From CAZVAR01 sp964625225 (GTDB taxonomy: Bacteria; Pseudomonadota; Alphaproteobacteria; JAJUGE01), in assembly GCA_964625225.1 (NCBI GenBank), contig CAZVAR010000046.1, positions 1 to 23,264 on the forward strand: a stretch of DNA of 23,264 nucleotides, given 5' to 3'. Position 1 is the stretch's first letter. Each line of letters opens with the position of its first letter. The notes under the pieces are model-generated. The model was not told the DNA's origin. It ran no database searches and saw nothing but the letters and a program-made list of their open reading frames with translations. This document shows positions 13,331 through 22,423 of the stretch, in pieces. The translations under genes were made by a program, and so were the position numbers.

Positions 13331-14428
13331 TCAGAAGCTGATCACGGTGCCGAACAGGATCGCCAGCGCGTCGTCGTAGAGCTGCGGCCCCTTGGTGTCG
13401 TAGTAGAGGATCACGCCGCGGGCCTGCATGCCGGGGGCGTAGACGTAGGAGGCGCCGAGGGCATAGCGGTCGACGTCGAAATCCATGAAGCTGTCGTCGT
13501 CGTGCGTGGCCCAGGAAGCGCCGATCCGCAGCGGGCCGCTGGCCCAGGCGCCGCCGAGGGTCCAGACCTCGCGGGAATTGCTGCCCCTGAGGCCCTGGTT
13601 ATCCCACAGATAGCCGCCGCCGATGGTGAAGCCGGCATAGGTCAGGTTCAAGCCGGCGCTGAACTGCTCCTGCTCGTCTGCAGGTACGCCACCGATATAC
13701 AATCCGCTCTCGACGTCGGACGCGAACCCGTAGGTGACGCCGGCCAGAATCCCGAAATCGCCGAACTTGTTCTCGTAGTTGAGGCCGAACTCCCAGATGT
13801 TCTCCTGATTACCGTTCTGGGTGTTACCGGCACCGAACGGCCCGTCCTTGTCCGTCGACGGGATCGCCGCACCGCCCGCATCCTCGGTGTTGTCCGGCGT
13901 CCAGGAGACGCCGAGGCCGAAGCCCGCGAAGCGCGGCGTGAAGTAGGTGATCTTCTCCGAGTCCGAGGTCATGTTCGGAGCGTAGGCGAAGCCGATGCCC
14001 CAGGGGTTGTAGTTCGGATCGGCGCCATCGAAGTTGGCGTCGGCGGCCGGCGCGCCGTAGGACATCAGGTAGGCGGCCGAGTTCTCGGAGCCGAGAACGA
14101 GCTTACCGAAGTCGCCCTGGAAGTAGAGGTAGGACTCGTCGATCTGGTCGCCCGAGGTCTCGGCCTCGAGCTGCACGTCGATACCGACCTTCATCCCGTT
14201 GTCGAGCGCCACTTCGCCGTTGAAGTGGATCTCCGCCTCGCGGAAGAAGTCGAAATGGCGGCGCGACGCGGCGCCCGGATCCTCGTCGGCGTCGAAATAG
14301 CCGACATAGGCCTGGAAATAACCCCCGACGCCGAGCTTCAGACGCTCGGCCGCATCGGCGGACCCGGCGAACGCAACGAGGCCGGTCGCCGCCGCGATCG
14401 CGGTCGTGGCAAGCAGATGTTTCTTCAC
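13331..14428 (-). CDS. Outer-membrane porin (Gram-negative porin, Rhodospirillales type)
   Basis: A 365-residue precursor. Residues 1-27 form a Sec signal peptide (MKKHLLATTAIAAATGLVAFAGSADA, cleavage after ADA). The mature part is rich in aromatic, Gly and Asp residues, with alternating beta-strand patterns of a 16-strand type porin (LGVGGYFQAYVGYFD, FREAEIHFNGEVAL, YFQGDFGKLVLGSENS). It ends in Phe (GTVISF), the C-terminal signal for BAM-assisted insertion. It would form general diffusion channels in the outer membrane. The start is GTG 14428, with AGGAGA six bases upstream. The base composition and acidic loops suit a marine or free-living organism, a weak inference. The gene is alone on its strand, with its own promoter and terminator. 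Confidence 0.9.
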   Translation of the reverse strand: MKKHLLATTAIAAATGLVAFAGSADAAERLKLGVGGYFQAYVGYFDADEDPGAASRRHFDFFREAEIHFNGEVALDNGMKVGIDVQLEAETSGDQIDESYLYFQGDFGKLVLGSENSAAYLMSYGAPAADANFDGADPNYNPWGIGFAYAPNMTSDSEKITYFTPRFAGFGLGVSWTPDNTEDAGGAAIPSTDKDGPFGAGNTQNGNQENIWEFGLNYENKFGDFGILAGVTYGFASDVESGLYIGGVPADEQEQFSAGLNLTYAGFTIGGGYLWDNQGLRGSNSREVWTLGGAWASGPLRIGASWATHDDDSFMDFDVDRYALGASYVYAPGMQARGVILYYDTKGPQLYDDALAILFGTVISF

Positions 14429-14544
14429 CCAAGTTCTCCTTTCGGCTCAATGATCAGCCGCTGGCGCCCCCTGGCCCCCCGGCTGCGCTCCCGCCGGCGC
14501 AGATGATGACGACCGGCCGACACGTCTCGTTAGCGAGCGAGGCG

Positions 14545-14573
14545 AATGTACCCGGGCCCGCTCGGCCCCGCAA
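14545..14573 (-). promoter_or_regulatory. Candidate porin promoter
   Basis: On the minus strand TTGCGG (14573-14568), a 17-base spacer and TACATT (14550-14545) predict a start near 14538 and a ~110-base leader to the porin GTG. Upstream, around 14596-14613, a partly symmetric AT-rich element (gtgtcgaaaatcgaacac) could be an operator. The -35 match is only partial. Confidence 0.4.
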
Positions 14574-14706
14574 AGCCGGTAAGGGGCGCTCTGTGTCGAA
14601 AATCGAACACTGTGACCGAGATGCAACAAAGCTCGCGCCGTGCCGGCGCGTGAGAGGACGACCGCTCGATTCGGCCCCGGCTGTGCGCCGCGGGATCCCG
14701 CGGGGA

Positions 14707-14735
14707 TTAACATCGGCGGGCCGGCTCTCTATATT
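14707..14735 (+). promoter_or_regulatory. Sigma70 promoter of the DUF3576-leuS-lptE-holA operon
   Basis: TTAACA (14707-14712), a 17-base spacer and TATATT (14730-14735) give a good sigma70 match. The predicted start near 14742 is about 50 bases before the ATG at 14792. It is the best housekeeping promoter in the window. Confidence 0.6.
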
Positions 14736-14791
14736 GGCGCGCGCCCCGGCCGGCCGGTCCGGGGCCGATTCGCCCGACCGTCAGAGACGCA

Positions 14792-15346
14792 ATGCCTCAG
14801 CCCATGCTCCGCCGCCTCGCGCCCCCCCTGCTCGGCCTGCTGCTCGGTGTCGCGCTCGTCGGCTGCGAGGGCGCGCAGGTAGAACAGCGCTACCCCGACA
14901 AGCACCGCGGGAGCAGCGTACCGCAATACGGCAAGCCGGAAAGCGTGTTCGGCCCGGGCGGCCTCCAGCTCTTCGGCGGTGGCGGCGGTCGCGACCGGAA
15001 CGAGGAGGGCGGCGGCGGCATCGGCGTCAACAGCTATCTGTGGCGCGCCTCGCTCGACACCGTGTCGTTCATGCCACTGGCGACGGCCGACCCGTTCGGC
15101 GGCGTCATCATCACCGACTGGTACGCCCCGCCGGAGACCCCGGGGGAGCGCTTCAAGGTCAACATTTACATCCTGGCGCGGCAGCTCCGCGCGGACGGCA
15201 TCCGGGTCGCGGTGTTCAAGCAGCGCAACACCGGCTTCGGCTGGGAGAACGCGCCGGTCGACGACGGAGTCGGGCGCGAACTGGAGAACAAGATCCTGAC
15301 GCGGGCGCGGGAGCTGCGCGTCCAATCGCAGGCCCTCGCCCAGTAA
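14792..15346 (+). CDS. DUF3576 domain lipoprotein
   Basis: A 184-residue lipoprotein precursor. A short basic N-terminus and hydrophobic stretch lead to the lipobox LVGC with C25 as the lipidated Cys. A Gly-rich linker (FGGGGGRDRNEEGGGGIGVN, ~61-80) precedes a conserved domain: SYLWRASLDTVSFMPLATAD, GGVIITDWY, RFKVNIYILA, ADGIRVAVFKQ. This matches the alphaproteobacterial DUF3576 family, which is often found directly upstream of leuS. The function is unknown; an envelope role beside lptE is plausible. The start is ATG 14792; ATG 14804 would also keep the signal sequence. Neither has a strong ribosome site. The leuS start is 29 bases downstream. Confidence 0.87.
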   Translation: MPQPMLRRLAPPLLGLLLGVALVGCEGAQVEQRYPDKHRGSSVPQYGKPESVFGPGGLQLFGGGGGRDRNEEGGGGIGVNSYLWRASLDTVSFMPLATADPFGGVIITDWYAPPETPGERFKVNIYILARQLRADGIRVAVFKQRNTGFGWENAPVDDGVGRELENKILTRARELRVQSQALAQ

Positions 15347-15375
15347 GACGCCGCAACGCCGCAGAGCACCGCATC

Positions 15376-17948
15376 ATGTCGCGCTATAACGCCAAGGTCA
15401 CCGAAGCCCGCTGGCAGCAGGTCTGGGAGGAGCGCCGCAGCTTCGCCGCCGAGGCCGACCCGTCACGGCCTAAATACTACGTCCTGGAGATGTTCCCGTA
15501 CCCCTCGGGGCGCATCCACATGGGCCACGTGCGTAACTTCACGCTTGGCGACGTGGTGGCGCGCTACAAGTGGGCGCGCGGCTACAACGTGCTGCACCCG
15601 ATGGGATGGGACGCCTTCGGCCTGCCGGCCGAGAACGCCGCCTTCGAGGCGAAGGTGCATCCCGGCACGTGGACCCGCGAGAACATCGCGACGATGCGCC
15701 GCCAGCTCCGGTCGATGGGCCTGTCCTATGACTGGAGCCGCGAGGTCGCGACCTGCGAGCCGGACTATTACCGGCACGAGCAGGCGATGTTTCTCGACTT
15801 CTACGAGAAGGGGCTGGCCTACCGGAAGGAGTCGTGGGTCAACTGGGACCCGGTCGAGAACACCGTGCTCGCCAACGAGCAGGTGATCGACGGGCGCGGC
15901 TNNNNNNNNNNTCCGGCGCCCCCGTCGAGCGACGCAAGCTGTCGCAATGGTTCCTGCGCATCACCGCCTATGCCGACGATCTGCTGGAGTCGCTGAAGAG
16001 TCTCGATCGTTGGCCGGAACGGGTACGGCTGATGCAGGAAAACTGGATCGGCCGGTCCGAGGGCGCGCGCGTGTTCTTCCGGCTTTCGGGCCGGGAGGGC
16101 TCCCTCGAGGTCTATACCACCCGTCCGGACACGCTGTTCGGGGCCTCGTTCTGTGCGGTCTCGCCCGACCACCCGCTGGCGGCGGACCTCGCGGCCCGCG
16201 ATCCCGCGCTGGCCGGCTTCATCGCCGAATGCCGCCGCGCCGGCACCAGCGAGGCGGCGATCGAGTCGGCCGAGAAGCGGGGTTACGATACCGGCCTGAG
16301 GGCGCGGCACCCGTTCGATCCGGCCTGGGAGCTGCCGGTCTACGTCGCGAATTTCGTGCTGATGGAATACGGCACCGGCGCCATCTTCGGCTGCCCGGCA
16401 CACGATCAGCGCGATCTGGACTTCGCCCGCAAGTACGGGCTGCCGGTCAAGCCGGTGGTGCTGCCGCCCGGTGCGGATCCGGCGACTTTCGTCGTGGGCG
16501 CCGAGGCCTATACCGGCGACGGACGCATCTTCAATTCCGATTTCCTCGACGGCCTCTCCGTTCCCGACGCGAAGCGCACGGTCGGCGAACGGCTGGAGGC
16601 GATCGGCGCCGGCCAGCGCACCACGGTCTACCGGTTGCGCGACTGGGGTGTTTCCCGGCAGCGCTACTGGGGCTGCCCGATCCCGATCGTCTACTGCGAC
16701 CGCTGCGGCACCGTGCCGGTACCCAAGGCGGACCTGCCGGTGCTGCTGCCGGAAGACGTGACCTTCGATGCGCCGGGCAACCCGCTCGACCGGCACCCGA
16801 CCTGGAAGCATGTCGCCTGTCCGACCTGCGGCGGCGAGGCCACTCGCGAGACGGACACCTTCGACACCTTCTTCGAGTCGTCCTGGTACTTCCTGCGCTT
16901 CTGCTCGCCCCGGTCGGACGCGGCGTTCGACCGGGCGGCAGTCGAATATTGGATGCCGGTCGATCAGTATATCGGCGGCGTCGAGCACGCCGTCCTGCAC
17001 CTGCTCTACTCGCGCTTCTTCGTCCGGGCGCTGCGCGACTGCGGCTATCTCGACCTGAAGGAGCCGTTCGCCGGCCTGTTCACCCAGGGCATGGTCTGCC
17101 ACGAGACCTATCGCGACCCCGACGGCAAGTGGCTGTTCCCGCAGGAGGTCGCGAAAGCCGAGGGCGGAGCGCTGGTCCGGGCCGCCGACGGCGCGCCGGT
17201 CACGGTCGGCCGCTCCGAGAAGATGTCCAAGTCGCGCAAGAACGTGATCGATCCCGAACAGATCATCGAGACCTACGGGGCCGATACGGCGCGGCTGTTC
17301 ATGCTGTCCGACAGCCCGCCGGAACGGGATCTCGAATGGACCGAGGCAGGCGTGGACGGCGCATGGCGCTATCTCAACCGGCTGTGGCGGATGGCGAGCG
17401 AGCCGGCGGCGCCGCTGCCGCCGGCCGGCACCCCCGTGCCGGCGGGGCTGGACGGAGCGCTGCTGGAGGCGCGCCGCGCGATCCATAAGACGATCGTCGG
17501 GGTCTCGAACGATCTCGACCGGTTTCACTTCAACAAGGCGGTGGCGCGTATCCGCGAACTGACCAATGTGATCGGCCAGATCGAGAGCATGGACCACCCT
17601 CACGCCGGCGCCGTGCGGCGCGAGGGCCTGGAGACGATCCTGCAGCTGATCGGGCCGATGGTGCCGCATCTGGCGGAGGAGCTGTGGCAGCGGCTCGGCC
17701 ATGACCGCCTGCTGGTGGAGACACCCTGGCCCGAGGCCGACCCCGCCCTGACCGTCGACGAGGCGGTGACGGTCGCCGTGCAGGTGAACGGCAAGCTGCG
17801 CGGCACGGTCGACCTGCCGCGCGACGCCGCGCGGGAGGCCGTGGAACGCGCCGCGCTCGAACTGCCGAGCGTGATGCGGGCACTCGATGGGCGGCCGGTG
17901 CGCAAGGTGATCGTCGTGCCCAACAAGATCGTCAACGTGGTGGGATAG
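15376..17948 (+). CDS. leuS: Leucyl-tRNA synthetase, interrupted by an assembly gap
   Basis: This class I synthetase charges tRNA-Leu in the cytoplasm. The HIGH motif is HMGH in PYPSGRIHMGHVRN (near residue 50). The editing (CP1) domain is present (VYTTRPDTLFGA, then NFVLMEYGTGAIFGCPAHDQRD). The KMSKS loop is complete in SEKMSKSRKNV. The C-terminal anticodon-binding region ends KVIVVPNKIVNVVG. Ten Ns at 15902-15911 break the frame: codons before the gap are in frame 1 and those after it (SGAPVERRKLSQWF) in frame 3. The family sequence at this point suggests only Trp-Arg is missing, so the true gap is probably five bases and the protein ~855 residues, normal for LeuS. I regard the gene as intact in the organism. 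lptE and holA follow on the same strand. Confidence 0.95.
15902..15911. other. Ten-N assembly gap inside leuS
   Basis: A placeholder run of unknown bases. The reading frames on the two sides only connect if the true length is 2 more than a multiple of 3 (for example 5), so the run of ten is not a measured length. Confidence 0.95.
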
Positions 17949-18165
17949 GGCCTTCGACCGTCGCGCACCGTCGGCCGCGGCGGCCCGTCATGGTCCGAAA
18001 CAGCGCTCCGCGCCCGCATACCATCGGGCGTCGTGCCATCGGGAGCAGGGTCGCCGCCGCCCGAGAAGCACCGGATCGCGGGGCCGCGGAGGGCGAGGCG
18101 AATCCGGCTGCGCTGCCTGCCGCGCTTCCTCCGCTTCGGCAAGGCGGAACGGGTCGGGGCACCGG

Positions 18166-18210
18166 CGCGGGACCTCTTCGCCCTTGCGGGGAAGGGTCAG
18201 GGAAGGGAGG
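18166..18210. repeat. Possible short dispersed repeat (REP-like) before lptE
   Basis: The minus strand reads cccttccctgacccttcccc followed by gcaagggcgaagaggtc, a pattern I know from widespread intergenic palindromes (translated form SLTLPRKGEE). CCCTT (18181-18185) and AAGGG (18192-18196) can pair. Its plus strand also provides the AGGGAGG ribosome site of lptE. The rest of 17949-18165 shows no gene that I can support. Confidence 0.3.
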
Positions 18211-18214
18211 TGCA

Positions 18215-18811
18215 ATGTCGCAACCAGCGACAGGCGGAGAGCATGCGGCCCGGATTGCCGGGTGCGCCGGCAGGGGGCGGCGTTCCGCTGCCCTGCTCCG
18301 GCTCCTGCCCGTTCTATTTATGATTGCAGTGACCGCATGCGGTTTCGAGCCGCTCTACGCGAAGCGCAGCCAGGGCCCGACCACGGAACTTCAGGCCGTC
18401 CGGGTCGATATCATCCCCGACCGCGCCGGACAGATCCTCCGCAACGAGCTGCAGCTCCTGTTCAACCCCCGGGGCACCCGGACCCCGGAACTGTACGGGT
18501 TGCACGTCGATCTCGACGCACGCCGGTCCGAGGTCGCGATTCGCCGCGACGAGACGGAGACGCGCGTCGAGATCGCCACCACTGCCGAATATGTGCTGAC
18601 GGCGCTGGACGATCGGCGCGTGCTGACGCGCGGGCGGGCGCGCTCGGTCAACGCCTATGACGTGGTCGGCTCGGACTTCGCCAACGCGGTCGCCGAGCAG
18701 GAGGCGCTGGAGAAGAATCTGAACCAGCTTGCGCAATCGATCCAGAGCCGGCTCGCCGTGTTCTTCAAACGGCAGCAGACGGCAGCGGCGACGCCCGAGC
18801 GGCAGCCGTGA
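18215..18811 (+). CDS. lptE: LPS-assembly lipoprotein LptE
   Basis: A 198-residue lipoprotein precursor: a hydrophobic stretch (LLPVLFMIAVTAC) ends at lipobox Cys C42, followed by GFEPLYA, the hallmark start of alphaproteobacterial LptE. The remainder (VDIIPDRAGQILRNELQLLFN, ATTAEYVLTALDD, GRARSVNAYDVVGSDFAN, then LNQLAQSIQSRLAVFF) fits the LptE fold. LptE plugs the LptD outer-membrane channel and helps place LPS at the cell surface. The start is ATG 18215, with AGGGAGG four bases upstream; the same frame is open to 17990 but that part is low-complexity and non-conserved. The N-terminus before the signal helix is longer than usual (~24 residues). The stop overlaps the holA start (GTGA). Confidence 0.88.
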   Translation: MSQPATGGEHAARIAGCAGRGRRSAALLRLLPVLFMIAVTACGFEPLYAKRSQGPTTELQAVRVDIIPDRAGQILRNELQLLFNPRGTRTPELYGLHVDLDARRSEVAIRRDETETRVEIATTAEYVLTALDDRRVLTRGRARSVNAYDVVGSDFANAVAEQEALEKNLNQLAQSIQSRLAVFFKRQQTAAATPERQP

Positions 18812-19836
18812 AGATTGCGGCCGCACGGGTGGAGTCGTTCCTGCGCCGGCCGAACCCGGCGGCGCGGGCGGTCCTGCTCTACGGGCCGGACGGCGGTATG
18901 GTCCGCGAGCGCGCGGCCCTGCTGACCCGGAGTGTCGTCGCCGATCCCGGCGACCCTTTCCGCGTCGCGGAGTTGTCGGGAGCCGTGCTGGCGGCGGACC
19001 GGGCCCGGCTCGCCGACGAGGCGGCGGCGATCGCGTTCGGCGGCGGCCGTCGCGTCGTTCGGGTACGCCAGGCGGGCGACGAGGCCGCGCCCGCCTTCGC
19101 GGCCTTCCTCGACGACCCCCGCGGCGATGCGCTGATCGTCGTCGAGGCGGGCAATCTCGGCAGCGGCTCGAAGCTGCGCAAGCTGTTCGAGGCGAGCCCG
19201 GTGGCGGCCGCTCTGCCCTGTTACGCCGACGATTCGGAGAGCCTCGAGGCGCTGATCGTGCGGCACCTTGCCGAGGACCGGATCACCATCGCGCCCGAGG
19301 CTCTCGATTTCCTCGTCGGGCATCTCGGCAGCGACCGGATGGTGACCCGGAGCGAGCTCGACAAGCTCGCCCTCTATGCCGGGCCCGGTGGCCGGGTCGA
19401 GCTGGCCGATGCGGAGGCCTGCGTCGGGGACAGCGCCGTGCTTTCGCTGGACGCGGTCGCCTATGCCGTCGGCAGCGGCGACGTCAAACAGGTGCTGCGC
19501 GCGCTCGACCGCGCCTACGCGGAGGGCGAATCCCCGGTGCGGGTTCTCCGTGCGGTGGGCGGGCACTTCCAGCGCCTGCACGCCGCGGCGAGCCGGGTGG
19601 CTGCCGGCATGCCGGTGCCGAAGGCGATGGATACGCTGCGCCCCAAGGTCTTCTGGAAACAGCAGGAAGCCTTCCGGGCACAGCTCCGCCGCTGGCCGCT
19701 CGCCTGGCTCGGCACGGCGATCGAGCGCCTGATCCGGGCGGAGATCGACTGCAAGTCGACCGGCATGCCGGACCAGGCCGTCTGTACCCGCACGCTGATG
19801 GAGATCGCCCGCGCCGCCGGCCGGTTGCCGGGCTGA
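18808..19836 (+). CDS. holA: DNA polymerase III delta subunit
   Basis: A 342-residue clamp-loader subunit that opens the beta sliding clamp. N-terminal family motifs are visible: AARVESFLRRP and AVLLYGPDGGMVRERA (~25-40). The AAA+-like middle has DALIVVEAGNLGSGSKLRKLFE, and the C-terminal collar has VFWKQQEAFRAQLRRWP and a terminal EIDCKSTGMPD segment typical of alphaproteobacterial HolA. The start is the GTG at 18808, overlapping the lptE TGA by four bases, which is the usual lptE-holA coupling in this class. It is the last gene of the operon and converges on parB across 124 bases in which I see no convincing terminator. Confidence 0.92.
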   Translation: MKIAAARVESFLRRPNPAARAVLLYGPDGGMVRERAALLTRSVVADPGDPFRVAELSGAVLAADRARLADEAAAIAFGGGRRVVRVRQAGDEAAPAFAAFLDDPRGDALIVVEAGNLGSGSKLRKLFEASPVAAALPCYADDSESLEALIVRHLAEDRITIAPEALDFLVGHLGSDRMVTRSELDKLALYAGPGGRVELADAEACVGDSAVLSLDAVAYAVGSGDVKQVLRALDRAYAEGESPVRVLRAVGGHFQRLHAAASRVAAGMPVPKAMDTLRPKVFWKQQEAFRAQLRRWPLAWLGTAIERLIRAEIDCKSTGMPDQAVCTRTLMEIARAAGRLPG

Positions 19837-19960
19837 GCCGCGAAACTCGTCGCGCAAGACGGTGCCCGCGGGAGCCCGCCGCCTCCCGCCTCTCCGGAGC
19901 CGGAGCGGCGGACCCGAAGGCCGGCGCTCCGGATCCGAATCGCGACCGGTCCCGCGGGTT

Positions 19961-20821
19961 CTAGCGGGCCGCGCGGCGCAGGAGGGTGAGCAGGGCGTCG
20001 AATCGGTCGAGCGACTCGTAGCGGATGGCAAGCGTGCCGCCGACGCCGTCGAAGGTCACGACGACGGGAAAGCCGATCAGCTCGCCGATCTCCCGCTCGA
20101 TCGCCGCCGTGTCGGCGGTCCGTGCGGGCGGGGGCGGCTTGCGCCGGCCGCTGCCGCCCTGAACCAGCCGCTCGGTCTGCCGGACGTTGAGTCCGCGCGC
20201 GACCACCTGGCGCGCGACGGCGACAGGGTCGGGCGCGGCCAGCAGGGCGCGCGCGTGACCGGCGGTGAGGTCGCCCCGATCCAGCATCCGATGCACGGGT
20301 TCCGGCAGGCCGAGCAGGCGCAGCGTGTTGGCGACGTGGCTGCGGCTCTTGCCGACGGCCTTGGCGAGCGCCTCCTGGGTGTAGCCGAACTCCTCGATCA
20401 GCCGGCCGTAGCCCTCGGCTTCCTCGATCGGGGAGAGGTTTTGCCGCTGCACGTTCTCGACAAGGGCGATCTCCAACGCGTCCCGGTCGGAGACCTCGCG
20501 CACGATCACCGGAACCTCGTGGAGCTGCGCTCGCTGCGCAGCGCGCCAGCGCCGCTCGCCGGCGACGATCTCGTAGGCATCCGGCTGCCCGGTGGCGCGC
20601 ACCAGGATCGGCTGCAGCACGCCCTTCTCGCGGACCGATTCGGCGAGCGCGGCGATCTGCTCCTCGTCGAACGCCCGGCGCGGCTGATAGCGGCCGGCGC
20701 GCAGGAATTCGACCGGCAGCATCCGGAGCTGCCGGCCGGCATCGCCCGGGCCGCCCGGCTCTTCGCCGAACAGGGCGGAGAGCCCGCGGCCGAGGCTCTT
20801 GCGGCGGGCCGGCGCGCTCAC
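19961..20821 (-). CDS. parB: Chromosome-partitioning protein ParB
   Basis: A 286-residue CTP-dependent DNA clamp that loads at parS. The extreme N-terminus carries the ParA-activating motif (KSLGRGLSALFG, 8-19). The CTP-binding N domain holds GERRWRA (88-94) and ENVQR (122-126). A helix-turn-helix follows at ~146-170 (GYTQEALAKAVGKSRSHVA), then a basic Pro-rich linker (~232-245) and a C-terminal dimerisation domain (LIGFPVVVTFDG, then DRFDALLTLLRR). The start is GTG 20821, overlapping the parA TGA (GTGA). A parS site lies ~1.4 kb upstream inside rsmG, so the parABS system is complete in this window. Confidence 0.96.
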   Translation of the reverse strand: MSAPARRKSLGRGLSALFGEEPGGPGDAGRQLRMLPVEFLRAGRYQPRRAFDEEQIAALAESVREKGVLQPILVRATGQPDAYEIVAGERRWRAAQRAQLHEVPVIVREVSDRDALEIALVENVQRQNLSPIEEAEGYGRLIEEFGYTQEALAKAVGKSRSHVANTLRLLGLPEPVHRMLDRGDLTAGHARALLAAPDPVAVARQVVARGLNVRQTERLVQGGSGRRKPPPPARTADTAAIEREIGELIGFPVVVTFDGVGGTLAIRYESLDRFDALLTLLRRAAR

Positions 20822-21651
20822 GACGTGGCCCCCGCGGCGGCGCGGCGGCCTTCGGCACCGGCCTCGCGCTCCAGGAACTCACCGGCGAGCCGGATATAGG
20901 CCTGTGCACCCGGGCAGCGCGGATCGTAGGCCAGCACCGGCTTACCGTGCGAGGGGGCCTCGGAGACGCGCACATTGCGGGGGATTTCGGTCGCGTAGAC
21001 CCGGTCGCCGAGATGGCTGCGGGCGTCGGCCGCGACCAGTTCGCTGAGATTGTTGCGCCGATCGACCATGGTAAGCACGATTCCGTTGGTGCGCAGCTTC
21101 GGGTTGAAATGCTGCCGGACGCGCTCGATCGTGCGAAGGAGCTGCGTCAGCCCTTCGAGAGCGAGGAATTCGGCCTGCAGCGGCACCAGCACCGCGTCGG
21201 CGGCGGCCAGGGCATTGAGGGTCAGCAGATTGAGCGCGGGCGGACAGTCGATCAGGACGAAATCGAGCTCCGCCCGGCTTGCGGCCAGCGCCTCGCGCAG
21301 GCGGTACTCGCGGCGCTCCGCCTCGACCAATTCGAGATCGGCACCGGCCAGGTCTGCGGTGGCCGGGACCAGCCAGAAACCGGGCAGGCTGGTGTCGAGG
21401 ATGGTCCGGTCGAGCGGTCGCCCGTCCAGCATGACGTCGTAGGCTCCGGCCCGGCGGGCGGCGTGCGGGATGCCGAGCCCGGTCGTGGCGTTGCCTTGCG
21501 GATCGAGGTCGATGACCAGGACCTCGCGATCGGCCGCGGCGAGCGCGGCCGCCAGGTTGATCGCGGTGGTGGTCTTGCCGACACCGCCCTTCTGGTTCGC
21601 GATGGCGATGACGCGCGGCCGCGCGGCGCCCTTATCGTCCGTGCCGTGCAC
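20818..21651 (-). CDS. parA: Chromosome-partitioning ATPase ParA
   Basis: A 277-residue deviant-Walker ATPase that binds the nucleoid and moves ParB-parS complexes. The deviant Walker A is KGGVGKTT (21-28), with the signature Lys K21 and P-loop Lys K26. Walker A' is VIDLDPQGNATTG (46-58) and Walker B is FVLIDCPPALNLLT. There is no N-terminal DNA-binding domain, as expected for the small chromosomal (Soj-like) type. The start is GTG 21651, which lies 20 bases inside the rsmG 3' end, so translation is probably coupled to rsmG. The stop overlaps the parB start. Confidence 0.96.
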   Translation of the reverse strand: MHGTDDKGAARPRVIAIANQKGGVGKTTTAINLAAALAAADREVLVIDLDPQGNATTGLGIPHAARRAGAYDVMLDGRPLDRTILDTSLPGFWLVPATADLAGADLELVEAERREYRLREALAASRAELDFVLIDCPPALNLLTLNALAAADAVLVPLQAEFLALEGLTQLLRTIERVRQHFNPKLRTNGIVLTMVDRRNNLSELVAADARSHLGDRVYATEIPRNVRVSEAPSHGKPVLAYDPRCPGAQAYIRLAGEFLEREAGAEGRRAAAGATS

Positions 21652-22261
21652 GCCGGAGATGTTCCAGTTTCAGGATGGTCCCGCTGGGATCGGAACGTCT
21701 GGGGACCCTCGTGACCTTCATATTCCAATCTTTGCGCGCGGCGGTCAATTCCTCCGCGGCGCGGGCACCCTTGAGGAAGAGGCAAATGCCGCCCGGCGCC
21801 AGCATCGGTGCCGCATAGGCGAGCAGCTTGGAGAGCGGCGCGACGGCCCGCGCCGTCACTACGTCGGCGACCCCGCGCAGCACGCCGCCGGCCAGTGTTT
21901 CGGCGCGCTCCGGATAAATCTCCACGGCCGTCCCGGTGGCCGCCGCGGCGGCGGCCAGGAATTCGCACTTGCGCCGGTTGCTCTCGACCAGCCGGACGTT
22001 CGGATGCCCCATGATCGCCAGCACGAGTCCCGGAAAGCCGGCGCCGCTGCCGAGATCGACCAGTTCGGCGTCCGGATTCTCGATCAGCGGCAGGAGCTGC
22101 GCCGAGTCGAGCACGTGCCGACGCCAGACGTCGTCGAGGCTGCTGCGACCGACGAGGTTCTTGCGCTGCTGCCAGTCGCGGAGCAGATCGATATAGACCC
22201 GCAGCCGGTCCAGCGTTTCACGTGAAACATCGCACGCGGCAGCGAATTCGGCCGGGGTCAT
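21632..22261 (-). CDS. rsmG: 16S rRNA (guanine527-N7)-methyltransferase RsmG
   Basis: A 209-residue methyltransferase of the 530 loop of 16S rRNA. The SAM motif is LVDLGSGAGFPGLVL near 68-82. Other family landmarks are QQRKNLVGRSSLDDVWRRHVLDSAQL, VESNRRKCEFL, ERAE and ADVVTARAVAPL. I chose ATG 22261 (MTPAEF) because it gives the usual family length. The same frame stays open back to an ATG at 22423, immediately after the mnmG stop, which would add 54 low-complexity residues. No strong ribosome site supports either start. Codons 11-16 (DVSRET) are spelled by the parS palindrome. The gene lies between mnmG and parA in the usual order. Confidence 0.93.
   Translation of the reverse strand: MTPAEFAAACDVSRETLDRLRVYIDLLRDWQQRKNLVGRSSLDDVWRRHVLDSAQLLPLIENPDAELVDLGSGAGFPGLVLAIMGHPNVRLVESNRRKCEFLAAAAAATGTAVEIYPERAETLAGGVLRGVADVVTARAVAPLSKLLAYAAPMLAPGGICLFLKGARAAEELTAARKDWNMKVTRVPRRSDPSGTILKLEHLRRARHGR
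22214..22229. promoter_or_regulatory. parS: parS centromere site inside rsmG
   Basis: CGTTTCACGTGAAACA contains the perfect 14-base palindrome GTTTCACGTGAAAC and matches the 16-base parS consensus (TGTTTCACGTGAAACA) at 15 positions. ParB nucleates here. It lies in the 5' part of rsmG, ~1.4 kb from parB. Confidence 0.93.
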
Positions 22262-22423
22262 GGGTGCGAGTGCCCGGCCGCTGTCCTGATCGCTGCCGCC
22301 TCCTGACCCCGGGCTCCACCCGTCCACCGCGTCGCACCCAGGGTGCCGGCCGTTCCTGACTTGCATGCTGGCATCGGACGGCAGGCGTTTGCGGCGCCCG
22401 GACTCCTGTCGCTTTCCCTTCAT

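Noticed and set aside
13244..14506. 420-codon plus-strand frame over the porin
   Set aside because: It is a mirror of the porin reading frame. The minus strand has a signal peptide, the C-terminal Phe signal, a ribosome site and a terminator.
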